From an uncultured bacterium (GTDB lineage: Bacteria; Patescibacteriota; Saccharimonadia; Saccharimonadales; Saccharimonadaceae): 64,000 nucleotides of DNA. The notes under the pieces were generated by a model. The model made no database searches. It saw only the letters and a program-made list of their open reading frames with translations, and was not told where the DNA came from. This document shows positions 52,178 to 61,574 of this stretch, one piece after another (the first letter of the stretch is position 1; each line of letters begins with the position of its first letter). Location: positions 71,665 through 135,664 of the forward strand of contig CAILCF010000002.1 in assembly GCA_903832635.1 (NCBI GenBank), read 5' to 3'. Position numbers and translations under genes: made by a program.

Positions 52178-52393
52178 CAGCACATTTGTGGTTTCGTCTA
52201 CTGGTGCAGTTTATTATTTATAGACTGCGGGTGGGTAACACAAATCATAAATGGGCCTACCAATAAATGTCGTACGGGCGCAACAATCTAGAACTAATAT
52301 TATTTAATATAAAGGTCGAAGGTGCCCCGTTCTTAGCGAGAAGATAAGACAAAGTAGGGTAGACGCCACTGTAGTAATGCAGTTGGCGGGAGT
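52178..52393 (+). ncRNA. Long structured 5' leader, candidate cis-regulatory RNA
   Basis: About 215 nt without a gene. It holds successive pairings: ACCAG/CTGGT enclosing CACA/TGTG, GCAGT/ACTGC, ACGGG/CCCGT around an A/T hairpin, and a final stem CGCCA-CTG/CAG-TTGGCG directly before GGGAG and the TTG start. The last stem overlaps the ribosome site, so folding could switch translation. It does not match the ydaO (c-di-AMP) or cobalamin consensus as I know them. Confidence 0.55.
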
Positions 52394-53602
52394 TTGAAAA
52401 TTCGTATTCCAATCAAATTGAGACTACCTCAAAGATTTGATAAAGCTAGCAAACAGCAAACCCAGGCAAAAACTCGTCGTAGGACGAAGGCCTTGCTGAA
52501 ACCGTCAGTCCTTGCTGTTTATGTTGGCATTTTTGCTGTTATTGTAGCTATGGTTTTTATCGGTTATCACGAACCGAAAGATACTTCAGTGGTTGCAAAT
52601 GCAACTGCTGTTTCATCTTCAACCAGTCAGGTTGACCAAACTTCAGTCGATAATGTTGTTGCCACCAATGTCGCAGCCAATGTTGCAGCAGCAGCTAATT
52701 TGCCGATTGCGACGTCTGTTGCCAATATGGCGGTTTCAGCCCAAGCTAAAAGTCAATTTCTACAGACTGACAGCCAGGGCCAAGGTACCACCAAACCGCA
52801 ACTTGTAGGTTCAAACACTTCTACAAAACGAGCTGTCACCAGTTATACGGTGAAGGCGGGTGATACCGCTACCAGCGTAGCTGCGCAGTTTGGTATTTCC
52901 GTTGATACGATCAAATGGGCAAATAATCTGACCTCAGATGCATTGACGGTCGGGTCGCAACTAAGAATTTTGCCTGTTGATGGTGTACTTTACTCGGTCA
53001 AATCGGGTGATACGATAGATTCGATTGCTACAAAATATGCAGTTGATAAGACTCGCTTGGTCCTATATAACGACCTGGATGTCAGTGGCTTGCAACCAAA
53101 TACCAGCATTATTTTACCAAATGCGGTACTACCAGGGAACGAGCGTCCGGGTTATGTTGCGCCGATGGTAGCGACAACCAATAATGACTTTAATGTATTT
53201 TATGGGGTCTCAGGGACTGGGTTTGGTGGATCAACCTGGAGAATCAGTGTCGGCACACCGGACGATGGACCATATGCACACGGTAACTGTACGCTGTATG
53301 CCTTTAATAGACGAATCCAACTTGGGTTGCCGGTTGGTGGTGCTGGTGGGTTACCTGAGTGGGGGAACGCCGGCTCGTGGGCTCCAATGGCTGCTTCAGA
53401 AGGTTTGACAGTTAACCATACTCCTGGTGTCGGCGCAATCATGGCTGATTATGGACACGTTGCAATCGTTGAATCGTTGCTACCAAATGGCGACATCAGC
53501 ATCAGCGAGATGAACGCTTACGTTTCTGGCGGTGGATACAATATCGTCTCCGGGCGGATTGTAATTGCCGGGAATACAAGCCATTACTGGTATATTCACT
53601 AA
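52394..53602 (+). CDS. LysM-CHAP cell-wall hydrolase
   Basis: 402 residues, starting at TTG after GGGAG; no ATG or GTG is in frame before an upstream stop. A basic N-terminus and membrane/signal helix (VLAVYVGIFAVIVAMVFIGY) are followed by an Ala/Val-rich linker. Two LysM peptidoglycan-binding repeats come next (SYTVKAGDTATSVAAQFGIS and LYSVKSGDTIDSIATKYAVD). A C-terminal CHAP amidase/endopeptidase follows, with catalytic Cys in HGNCTLYAFNRR and His in DYGHVAIVES. It should cleave peptide cross-links or stems in the wall. The long leader RNA implies control. Confidence 0.9.
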   Translation: MKIRIPIKLRLPQRFDKASKQQTQAKTRRRTKALLKPSVLAVYVGIFAVIVAMVFIGYHEPKDTSVVANATAVSSSTSQVDQTSVDNVVATNVAANVAAAANLPIATSVANMAVSAQAKSQFLQTDSQGQGTTKPQLVGSNTSTKRAVTSYTVKAGDTATSVAAQFGISVDTIKWANNLTSDALTVGSQLRILPVDGVLYSVKSGDTIDSIATKYAVDKTRLVLYNDLDVSGLQPNTSIILPNAVLPGNERPGYVAPMVATTNNDFNVFYGVSGTGFGGSTWRISVGTPDDGPYAHGNCTLYAFNRRIQLGLPVGGAGGLPEWGNAGSWAPMAASEGLTVNHTPGVGAIMADYGHVAIVESLLPNGDISISEMNAYVSGGGYNIVSGRIVIAGNTSHYWYIH

Positions 53603-53605
53603 GAT

Positions 53606-54901
53606 ATGTTTGTTGATACCGCCAAAGTATTTATCAGCGCAGGAAAAGGCGGCGACGGAGCTGTCAATTTTCGGCATGAGATTTATGTTGAAAAAGGCGG
53701 ACCTGACGGAGGGGATGGTGGCAAAGGTGGTGATGTAGTATTTGTTGCAACTAGTGGGCTTAACACTTTGGTTGATTTCAGGTACAAGCCCGAGCTAAAG
53801 GCAAAACCTGGTGGAAACGGTACAAAACGTGACCGCCATGGCGCCGACGGTGAAGATTTGCTGGTTAAAGTCCCTATGGGCACAATCGTCCGAAAAAAAG
53901 ACGAAATTATTGCGGACTTAGTGTCTGATGGGCAAAAGATTGTGATTGCAAAGGGCGGTGACGGTGGATTTGGCAATGCTCACTTTAAATCTTCGGTTCG
54001 TCAAACACCTAGGATTGCTGAAAAAGGTGAAATGGGTGAATCATTCGAGGCTACACTTGAACTGAAATTATTGGCTGACGTAGGACTGGTCGGCTTTCCA
54101 AATGTTGGAAAATCAACATTTCTATCTGTTGTCAGTAATGCCAGACCGGAAATTGCTGATTACCCCTTTACGACATTATCTCCTAACCTCGGTGTAGCAG
54201 ATATCGACAACACAAGTTTACTAATTGCTGATATCCCTGGATTGATTGAGGGCGCCAGTGAGGGCAAGGGGTTGGGTGATGCGTTCTTGCGCCATGTTGA
54301 ACGTACGGCAGTGTTGTTGCACCTGATAGACGCTTATACGGACGATATTGCCGGTGCGTATCAAACTATTCGCTCGGAACTAAGTAATTATAAGATTAAT
54401 TTGGACACAAAGCCGGAAATTATCGCATTGACCAAAATTGATGGTCTGGACGACGAGATTGTTCAAATGCAAGTGGATGCTGTTAAAAAGGTCGCCGGCA
54501 AAACGCCGGTATTCGCTATTTCCTCGGTTGCACACAAAGGGTTGAATGAACTTTTACGAGGACTTCGTAAAAAAGTATTGGAAGCTAGGGAAAATGTCGA
54601 GTTAACAGATGAACCGGACGAAGGAATAGAAACGATATCACTGGGACAGGCAAAAATCGCTGATGCCTGGAATGTGCAGCGGGTTGAAGATGATGAAGAT
54701 GGAATCATAATTTTTAAAGTTAGCGGTGAAAAAGTTGAAAAATTCGCCAGACGAACTGACTTTGGCAATTTCGAAGGAGTCAATCGCCTGCGTGACATCT
54801 TGAAAAAACTGGGTATTACACATGAATTACATCGCCAGGGCGCCGAAGGTGACAGCGTAATCCAAATAGCTAATAACAAATTCACTTTTTTAGAACAATA
54901 A
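53606..54901 (+). CDS. obgE: Obg-family GTPase
   Basis: 431 residues. The Gly-rich Obg fold at the N-terminus (GKGGDGAVNFRHEIYVEKGGPDGGDGGKGGDVV) is followed by the G domain with GFPNVGKST, DYPFTTLSPN, DIPGLIEGA and TKID. A C-terminal OCT domain (about 345-431) is present, though not in all family members. It acts in late 50S ribosome assembly and stress control. It begins four nt after the LysM-CHAP stop and is probably also read from that promoter. Confidence 0.95.
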   Translation: MFVDTAKVFISAGKGGDGAVNFRHEIYVEKGGPDGGDGGKGGDVVFVATSGLNTLVDFRYKPELKAKPGGNGTKRDRHGADGEDLLVKVPMGTIVRKKDEIIADLVSDGQKIVIAKGGDGGFGNAHFKSSVRQTPRIAEKGEMGESFEATLELKLLADVGLVGFPNVGKSTFLSVVSNARPEIADYPFTTLSPNLGVADIDNTSLLIADIPGLIEGASEGKGLGDAFLRHVERTAVLLHLIDAYTDDIAGAYQTIRSELSNYKINLDTKPEIIALTKIDGLDDEIVQMQVDAVKKVAGKTPVFAISSVAHKGLNELLRGLRKKVLEARENVELTDEPDEGIETISLGQAKIADAWNVQRVEDDEDGIIIFKVSGEKVEKFARRTDFGNFEGVNRLRDILKKLGITHELHRQGAEGDSVIQIANNKFTFLEQ

Positions 54902-54910
54902 CTCTTTAAA

Positions 54911-54959
54911 ATACATATTATAAAACAAAACCTTAATTTAGAAGGTCCGTCCTTCTAAA
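54911..54959 (+). repeat. Dispersed repeat with TCCGT terminator hairpin, copy C
   Basis: TACATATTATAAAA followed by a diverged spacer and the identical hairpin TTTAGAAGG-TCCGT-CCTTCTAAA (54937-54959). Related to copies A (34179) and B (37170). It ends the obgE transcript. Confidence 0.7.
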
Positions 54960-55023
54960 GACATTGCGCTTTTATTAACATTAGGCTTATACTAAAAACA
55001 TAAATAGGATTATTTTTAAAGAT

Positions 55024-56499
55024 ATGAAAAAAATAAACAGACGACGCGTTGGTTCAAAACGTTCAGCGGGCTTCACTATTTTAGAGCTGTTAATAGTTAT
55101 TGTTATTATTGCTATTTTGGCTGTTCTTACGATTGCATCATATATTGGAACTCAGGCCAGCGCCAGGGATGCCAGCGTACAATCCGATATAGACAGGATG
55201 GATGCAATACAGACGAATTACGGTGCAAATACCATGAAAAACGCAGTTGCTGGCAAAGCCTGGTATTCAGGCAACGGCTATGATTCTGATTTGGCATTTA
55301 CTCCAAGTTCCGGTAATGTGATTGACGTAGTTATTAACTCAACCGACTATTGTATTAGGGGTTATAACCCGCAGGGCACGAAGAATTCAATTTTTAATTC
55401 ATTTTATGAAGAATCCACAACCGGTTTCTGCAACCTACTTGGTCCATCAATAGCGGCAATTGTCGTCTATAACGGTCCTACGTTAGGCCCGTTGACCGCC
55501 CTGAGCCCGGCAACTATCGCTTCAGGGTCAAATCCCGAAGGTATTGCTATTTCGGCCGACGGAACTTCACTTTACACTTCGAATAACGGTGGCAATACAA
55601 TATCTATGTACAGTCGCAATACCAGTACCGGTCTTTTGACGCCACTTAGTCCAGCAACTAGAGCCACAGGGTCTTATCCAGTTGCTACTACTATCTCGCC
55701 CGACGGTACGTCGGTTTACGTTATAAACAATGGCGCGAGCACCATTTCAATGTATAGCCGAAATACCAGCACCGGACTGCTTACGGCTCTAGTCCCAGCA
55801 ACAATCGCCACGGATGCAGCAGGGGCTCCGACTGATATTAAAATAACAGCTGATGGCAATTCGGTTTATGTTGTGAATGTTATTTCCAATAAAATTTCAA
55901 TGTATAGCCGAAATACCAGCACTGGACTGCTTACGGCACTTGTTCCGGCAACCATCGCTGCGGGGACGACTCCTCAGGGTATTGCTATTTCAGCCGATGG
56001 CAAATCACTTTATACCTCGAATACTGGCAACAATACCATTTCAATGTATAGCCGAAATACCAGCACCGGACTGCTTACGGCACTTGTTCCGGCAACCATC
56101 GCCACAGGGACAGCCCCTTATTATATAACTATTTCGGCTGACGGTACATCCGTATATACATCGAACAATGGCGGCAACAATATTTCGATGTTCAGCCGTA
56201 ATTCCGGCACGGGTTTATTGACGGCATTAGTCCCGGCAAACATTGCTTCAGGAACGGGTCCCGAATTTATTACTATTTCGGTTGATGGGACAACAGTTTA
56301 TGCCACGACTGATGCGAATAAAATTTATATTTATGGTCGTAATGCTAGTACTGGACTGCTTACGGCACTGGTTCCAGCGAATATCGCAACAGGGACAAGT
56401 CCGGTTAATATTGCAATTTCTCCTGGCGGAAAAACGGTATATGTAGATAATTATGGCGCTGCATCCATTTCAATGTATAGTCGGTATATCGGTTATTAA
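55024..56499 (+). CDS. Type IV pilin-like protein with seven-bladed beta-propeller
   Basis: 491 residues. The prepilin signal AGFTILELLIVIVIIAILAVL is cut after Gly, with Glu at +5. A pilin-like globular part (to about 150) precedes seven repeats of about 46-50 residues with consensus TGLLTAL-P-IA-G--P--I-IS-DG-SVY--N----ISMYSRN. These are lactonase/YncE-type propeller blades, probably for binding rather than catalysis. Several blades are nearly identical at DNA level, so the repeats have been homogenised or expanded recently. A TATACT box lies about 35 nt upstream. It is one of three pilin-headed binding proteins in the window. Confidence 0.88.
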   Translation: MKKINRRRVGSKRSAGFTILELLIVIVIIAILAVLTIASYIGTQASARDASVQSDIDRMDAIQTNYGANTMKNAVAGKAWYSGNGYDSDLAFTPSSGNVIDVVINSTDYCIRGYNPQGTKNSIFNSFYEESTTGFCNLLGPSIAAIVVYNGPTLGPLTALSPATIASGSNPEGIAISADGTSLYTSNNGGNTISMYSRNTSTGLLTPLSPATRATGSYPVATTISPDGTSVYVINNGASTISMYSRNTSTGLLTALVPATIATDAAGAPTDIKITADGNSVYVVNVISNKISMYSRNTSTGLLTALVPATIAAGTTPQGIAISADGKSLYTSNTGNNTISMYSRNTSTGLLTALVPATIATGTAPYYITISADGTSVYTSNNGGNNISMFSRNSGTGLLTALVPANIASGTGPEFITISVDGTTVYATTDANKIYIYGRNASTGLLTALVPANIATGTSPVNIAISPGGKTVYVDNYGAASISMYSRYIGY

Positions 56500-56541
56500 C
56501 GGCACAATATTCTCGATGGTTTTGTTATATAATTAATCTTA

Positions 56542-57963
56542 ATGACAAAAACATTCTTTTTCTATGACCTTGAAACCAGCGGCCTAAGTGGGCGCGATGA
56601 CCGAATAATGCAATTTGCTGGGATTCGGACTGATTTAGATTTAAAACAAATCGGCGAACCCGTTAATGAATTTGTTAAATTAAACGACGATACTTTACCA
56701 AGCCCCGAAGCAGTGATGGTAACAGGGATAACTCCTCAGCAAACTCAAGATGAAGGCTACTGTGAAGCTGAATTTTCGAAAAAATTGATATCCGACATAT
56801 TCACGCCAAACACCATAGTTGTCGGCTTTAACAATATAAGATTCGATGACGAATTTATTCGTCATTTGTTTTGGCGGAATTTTTACGATTCGTACGAGTG
56901 GTCATGGAAAGATGGACGTTCGCGTTGGGACATATTAGATGTTGCAAGGATGACACGTGCACTTCGCCCCGAAGGTATAAATTGGCCGGTTGATGAAAAA
57001 GGCGTCGCTACAAATAGACTGGAATTAATTGGAAAATCGAACAAAATTGACCATCTGAAAGCTCACGATGCGTTAAGTGATGTTACGGCATTAATAGGGA
57101 TTACTAAGCTAATAAAACAAAAACAACCGCAACTTTTTGACTATTTATTCAAGATGCGCGATAAAAACGAAGTCAAAAAGCTGGTTAATCTGGATGTAAA
57201 ACAGCCATTCGTTTATTCAAGTGGACGTTATGATTCGCAGTTCAACAAGACGACCGTCGCTTTCCCATTAACTGCCGGAAAAAACGGCAATGTGATAGTT
57301 TATGATTTACGTTATGATCCGTCCAAATTTATTAATATGAATCCAAAGGACTTGGCAAAGAAAATATTTGCAACCTGGGAAGAACGCAAGGCTGATGATT
57401 TTGAAAAACTTCCAGTCAAGGAGCTGCAATATAACCGTGCCCCAGCCGTCGCACCAATTGGTGTCTTAGGACAAGGTGATGGCTGGAAAAAAATTGGTTT
57501 AAAGCAATCAATAATTGAAAAGCATAAAAAAATATTATTATCTGCTCCAGAATTTGCAGAAAATATCCGCACGATTTACGAGAATCGTGAAGAATATAAA
57601 AAATCACCAGACCCGGAAGCCCAGTTGTATGATGGGTTTGTATCTGATGCTGACAAGATGCGTTGTGAAGCTGTCCGAAACGCCGGGCAAAACGAATTGG
57701 CTGATATGCACCCGAATTTTGTTGACGAACGGCTCAGTCCACTGCTATTACACTATAAGGCTAGGAATTTTCCAAAAAGTTTATCTGACACCGAATCAAC
57801 TGAATGGGAAAAATGGCGTTCTGAACGAATTATGCGAGGATTACCAACCTATATGAATTCACTGCAAAAAATATCATCCTCAACGACAGATGAAAATAAG
57901 CAATTTATTCTTCAGGAATTACACCTGTGGGCAGAAAGTATCATGCCCGCGGAAACCGAATAG
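56542..57963 (+). CDS. sbcB: Exodeoxyribonuclease I
   Basis: 473 residues. The DEDD exonuclease motifs are FYDLETSGLSGRDDRIMQFAG (Exo I), VVGFNNIRFDDEFIRHLFWRN (Exo II) and KAHDALSDVTALIGI (Exo III). The C-terminal SH3-like and helical regions of ExoI follow. It degrades single-stranded DNA 3'-5' in recombination and mismatch repair. TATAAT (56528-56533) ends eight nt before the ATG. Confidence 0.92.
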   Translation: MTKTFFFYDLETSGLSGRDDRIMQFAGIRTDLDLKQIGEPVNEFVKLNDDTLPSPEAVMVTGITPQQTQDEGYCEAEFSKKLISDIFTPNTIVVGFNNIRFDDEFIRHLFWRNFYDSYEWSWKDGRSRWDILDVARMTRALRPEGINWPVDEKGVATNRLELIGKSNKIDHLKAHDALSDVTALIGITKLIKQKQPQLFDYLFKMRDKNEVKKLVNLDVKQPFVYSSGRYDSQFNKTTVAFPLTAGKNGNVIVYDLRYDPSKFINMNPKDLAKKIFATWEERKADDFEKLPVKELQYNRAPAVAPIGVLGQGDGWKKIGLKQSIIEKHKKILLSAPEFAENIRTIYENREEYKKSPDPEAQLYDGFVSDADKMRCEAVRNAGQNELADMHPNFVDERLSPLLLHYKARNFPKSLSDTESTEWEKWRSERIMRGLPTYMNSLQKISSSTTDENKQFILQELHLWAESIMPAETE

Positions 57964-58233
57964 CTAGACGTGTTTTAATTTTCGAGTTTTTGGTTGTTTT
58001 TGCTTTGAAAACACCTGATATAATTTACGCATAATTTGCGGTTTCAGGCGGATGACAACAATTGATACCGCAAAAACGTACAAAACTAGCATTTGTTCGG
58101 GAGTAAGTTGAAGGTTAGTCCCTGGAATTATCCCAGCAAAAAAGAACATTATAAGTCCGTAACCGAAGTGGAGTGAGTCCAGGATGATTATCAGGCTGGT
58201 GACTAAGAAAAATACTGTAAAAAACTTTTTCAT
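57964..58233 (-). CDS. Small two-helix membrane protein
   Basis: 89 residues from ATG at 58233. A signal-like helix (FFTVFFLVTSLIIILDSLHF) and a second helix (LTPEQMLVLYVFAVSIVVIRL) are followed by a basic tail (SKQKQPKTRKLKHV). The upstream in-frame ATG at 58266 lies inside the -10 of the promoter and is excluded. Its stop abuts the sbcB stop. No family is recognised. Confidence 0.65.
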   Translation of the reverse strand: MKKFFTVFFLVTSLIIILDSLHFGYGLIMFFFAGIIPGTNLQLTPEQMLVLYVFAVSIVVIRLKPQIMRKLYQVFSKQKQPKTRKLKHV

Positions 58234-58265
58234 AATGTATAAGAAACTATAACCCCAAAAAGGCA

Positions 58266-58294
58266 TTAATACAACTATAAGCGTTATATGTCAA
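58266..58294 (-). promoter_or_regulatory. Promoter of the small membrane protein gene
   Basis: On the minus strand, TTGACA (58294-58289), a 17-bp spacer and TATTAA (58271-58266), giving a leader of about 25 nt before the ATG at 58233. Confidence 0.6.
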
Positions 58295-58299
58295 TGTGC

Positions 58300-58640
58300 T
58301 GTATTTCTCCGTATCCTTCACGTCATCATGATAAACAATAACCCCATCTTTCTACCGTCCGCTATCACTTACATTTATTCCAACAGCACACTCTACGTGT
58401 GACCTTTTAGGTCAGCACGTGGCGTTCGGCTGCCTACCGGCACAGTCTGTTTGGAATAAAGCAAGTGACATCAGACGTAATAGGCACAGCTAGTAGACTT
58501 CACGTTATCTTGATAATAAGATAACCTGGTGAGTTGCCGTAAAATAACAGATGATTATTCCTGGCTATCCGAGTATGTTTGACCCGCCGTATGGCGGGGA
58601 GTTACGCAGGATACCAAGGATAATTAACTGTTATTTTAAA
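58300..58640. ncRNA. Candidate structured noncoding RNA region, strand unknown
   Basis: About 490 nt without a gene lie between 58267 and 58760. Within it, CACTTACATTTATTCCAACAG pairs almost fully with CTGTTTGGAATAAAGCAAGTG (58376 to about 58467) around smaller hairpins. GTTATCTT/AAGATAAC (58504-58525) is perfect. AAAATAACAG pairs with CTGTTATTTT (58541 to about 58637) around nested TGGCTATCC/GGATACCA and CCCGCC/GGCGGG. No RNase P, tmRNA or SRP signature was recognised. Confidence 0.5.
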
Positions 58641-58722
58641 CGCGAAACGAGGTTGGTTGTCGTTTATTGGGATGGCGGGGAGGATACGGCCAAAAAGTAA
58701 ATAGGTATTTCTCCAACATCAC

Positions 58723-58751
58723 TGGAAAATTGCGTCAAAACAGCGTATAAT
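58723..58751 (+). promoter_or_regulatory. Promoter of uvrA, leaderless layout
   Basis: TGGAAA (58723-58728), a 17-bp spacer and a perfect TATAAT (58746-58751). The ATG at 58761 is nine nt downstream, so the mRNA should begin at or next to the start codon. Confidence 0.6.
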
Positions 58752-58760
58752 GGTCGGGTT

Positions 58761-61574
58761 ATGCCAGAGGTAATAAGGGTCACAGGTGCGCGTGAGCACA
58801 ACCTGAAAAATATTAATGTTGATATTCCACGCGATAAATTCGTGGTTATTACGGGTTTATCGGGTTCAGGCAAGTCAAGTTTAGCTTTTGATACGATTTA
58901 CGCCGAAGGCCAGCGCCGCTATGTTGAAAGTTTATCCAGTTATGCCAGGCAATTTTTGGGATTGATGGAAAAGCCCGATGTCGACCAGATTACGGGACTT
59001 AGTCCGGCAATCAGTATCGACCAAAAATCAACCAGTCACAATCCTCGAAGTACGGTAGCGACAGTTACAGAAGTGTACGATTATCTGCGTCTGTTGTTTG
59101 CCCGAATTGGTGTCCCTCATTGTCCGATTTGTGGAAAACCAGTGACTCGTCGAACCAGCGAAACTATAATTGATGAGATTATGAAACTGCCAAATGGTGC
59201 GAAACTGATGATTTTAGCGCCAATTGTCAAAGATAAAAAAGGTGAATTTGCTCATATCCCCGAACAATATAGTCGGCAAGGTTTTGCACGGGCTCGGGTT
59301 GATGGTGTTGTCTATGCACTTGATGAATTTCCAATTCTTGATAAAAATTATAAACATAATATCGAGGTTGTAGTTGATAGGATTGCAATGTCCAGTGATA
59401 TGTTGGGACGTTTAACGCAATCAGTTGAACAAACGCTTGATATTGCTAATGGATTAATCGAAGTTTTGAATACGGACGACAATTCGCTAAATGCATACAG
59501 CCAACGCTATGCTTGTTTGGATCATCCTAACGAAGACATTCCTGAACTAGAACCACGCTTATTCAGTTTTAATGCGCCCCAGGGAGCTTGTCCGGTTTGT
59601 ACCGGGCTTGGTAATAGGCTAGAGGTTGACCCGGATTTGGTTTTTAACCCAAATCTAACAATTTCCGAAGGTGCGATTCGACCATATAATCGTGTTAATA
59701 GTGATGCCTGGTACATGAAGCGATTGGTAGAAGTTGCCAATGCGCATGGTTTCAGCGTAAAAACTCCAGTTGGAGAATTGTCCAAAGATGACCTGGACAA
59801 AGTATTATATGGAACCGGCAATCAAACCTACGAAGTCCAACTTGGTAATGGTAGGATGTATGAATCGACATATGAAGGTGTAATTCCGAATTTGGAACGA
59901 CGCCACAAAGAAACAGACAGTGATTTTATTCGACGCGACATCGAACGATTTATGCGCGAACGCCAATGTAACACCTGTCACGGAGCTCGACTGAAACCGG
60001 TTGTATTGGCTGTTACGATACACGATATGAATATTATGGATATCTGTAATTTGGATATCGATAATGCGCTCGAACTATTTAAATCCGGTTTGAAACTAAA
60101 TGATCAAGAAAAATACATTGCAACTCAGATTATCAAAGAAATTATTGCCAGACTTAGTTTTATGAATAATGTTGGACTGAATTATTTGGAACTGGGAAGG
60201 GCAGCCAATACTTTGTCCGGTGGTGAAGCTCAACGAATTCGTTTAGCGACCCAAATTGGTTCTGGTTTACAAGGGGTATTATACGTTTTGGACGAACCTT
60301 CAATCGGACTGCATCAGCGTGATAACCATCGTCTAATTGGTACATTAAAACACCTTCGTGATTTAGGCAATACAGTAATTGTCGTTGAGCATGATGACGA
60401 CACTATTCGTAACGCTGATTATCTGCTAGACATCGGACCAGGCGCTGGAATTGCAGGTGGTCATGTTGTTGCAGCTGGGACGCCCGACGAAGTTGCAAAA
60501 AATAACGATAGTATAACCGGTAGATATCTGGCAAGATTAGAAAAAATTGATACTCCAAAAAAACGTCGACCGGTCATCAAAGATAAAGCGCTTGTAATAC
60601 GTGGCGCCAAGGAAAACAATCTAAAAAATATCGACGTACCATTCCCGTTGAATGTTTTAACTGTCGTTAGTGGCGTTAGTGGCAGCGGTAAATCGACACT
60701 TGTAAATGATATTTTGGCCAAAGAATTATCTGCCAGATTACATCGTTCTCATGTTGTTCCGGGTTCGCACGAAAATATCGAAGGAATTAATTTACTAGAC
60801 AAAGTAATCGTTATCGACCAGTCGGCCATAGGACGAACTCCGCGCTCTAACCCGGCAACTTATACTGGCGTTTTTACGGCAATTCGTGATTTGTTTGCAT
60901 CGACGCCGGAATCAAATATCCGTGGGTACAAATCGGGACGGTTTAGTTTTAATGTCAAAGGTGGACGCTGTGAAAACTGTCATGGTGATGGTGTTATAAA
61001 AATCGAAATGCACTTTTTGCCTGACGTTTATGTGACTTGCGATGTTTGCAAAGGCAAACGCTATAACCGCGAAGCATTAGAGATTAAGTACAAAGGTTCG
61101 ACGATTAGCGACATACTTGATATGACTGTCGACCAGGCTGCCAAGTTTTTTGAAAATATACCGGCAATTGCCAGGAAACTTGATACGTTGGTTGAGGTTG
61201 GTTTGGGATATATAAAACTTGGGCAGCCGGCAACTACTTTTAGTGGTGGTGAAGCCCAACGCATCAAATTAGCCACCGAACTTTCACGTCGTGCAACTGG
61301 AAAGACTCTATATATTTTAGATGAACCAACCACCGGTTTGCATACAGATGATGTCAAACGACTACTTGTAATCTTGCAAAAGCTTGTCGCCAACGGAAAT
61401 AGCATGATAATTATCGAGCATAATTTAGATGTTATTAAAACCGCTGATTACATTATCGATATGGGTCCCGAAGGTGGTCAGGGTGGCGGTAATATTGTTG
61501 CCGCCGGAACACCCGAACAAGTCGCAAAAGTCGCCGAATCATTTACCGGTCAGTATTTGAAGAATATTGTTTAG
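58761..61574 (+). CDS. uvrA: Excinuclease ABC subunit A
   Basis: 937 residues, full length. It has two ABC ATPase halves: Walker [13 protein letters not shown] and [12 protein letters not shown], signatures [13 protein letters not shown] and [13 protein letters not shown], and Walker [14 protein letters not shown] and [12 protein letters not shown]. Zinc fingers are CPICGK...CPVC and CENCHGDG...CDVCKG. It recognises bulky DNA damage and loads UvrB. uvrC begins near the right edge of the window; uvrB is not in view. The 3' end overlaps the convergent PAP2 gene by 32 nt. Confidence 0.97.
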   Translation: MPEVIRVTGAREHNLKNINVDIPRDKFVVITGLSGSGKSSLAFDTIYAEGQRRYVESLSSYARQFLGLMEKPDVDQITGLSPAISIDQKSTSHNPRSTVATVTEVYDYLRLLFARIGVPHCPICGKPVTRRTSETIIDEIMKLPNGAKLMILAPIVKDKKGEFAHIPEQYSRQGFARARVDGVVYALDEFPILDKNYKHNIEVVVDRIAMSSDMLGRLTQSVEQTLDIANGLIEVLNTDDNSLNAYSQRYACLDHPNEDIPELEPRLFSFNAPQGACPVCTGLGNRLEVDPDLVFNPNLTISEGAIRPYNRVNSDAWYMKRLVEVANAHGFSVKTPVGELSKDDLDKVLYGTGNQTYEVQLGNGRMYESTYEGVIPNLERRHKETDSDFIRRDIERFMRERQCNTCHGARLKPVVLAVTIHDMNIMDICNLDIDNALELFKSGLKLNDQEKYIATQIIKEIIARLSFMNNVGLNYLELGRAANTLSGGEAQRIRLATQIGSGLQGVLYVLDEPSIGLHQRDNHRLIGTLKHLRDLGNTVIVVEHDDDTIRNADYLLDIGPGAGIAGGHVVAAGTPDEVAKNNDSITGRYLARLEKIDTPKKRRPVIKDKALVIRGAKENNLKNIDVPFPLNVLTVVSGVSGSGKSTLVNDILAKELSARLHRSHVVPGSHENIEGINLLDKVIVIDQSAIGRTPRSNPATYTGVFTAIRDLFASTPESNIRGYKSGRFSFNVKGGRCENCHGDGVIKIEMHFLPDVYVTCDVCKGKRYNREALEIKYKGSTISDILDMTVDQAAKFFENIPAIARKLDTLVEVGLGYIKLGQPATTFSGGEAQRIKLATELSRRATGKTLYILDEPTTGLHTDDVKRLLVILQKLVANGNSMIIIEHNLDVIKTADYIIDMGPEGGQGGGNIVAAGTPEQVAKVAESFTGQYLKNIV

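Noticed and set aside
52178..52393. GCCACTGTA in the leader resembles part of a cobalamin riboswitch, and the gene type suggests ydaO
   Set aside because: The other conserved boxes of either class (B12 box; the GACAGCTAACC-type ydaO segment) are not present in order, so only a generic structured leader is claimed.
58300..58640. RNase P RNA, tmRNA or SRP RNA
   Set aside because: No GAGGAAAGTCC/ACAGAA, no tRNA-like end, no GGAAGCAGC-type SRP loop on either strand.
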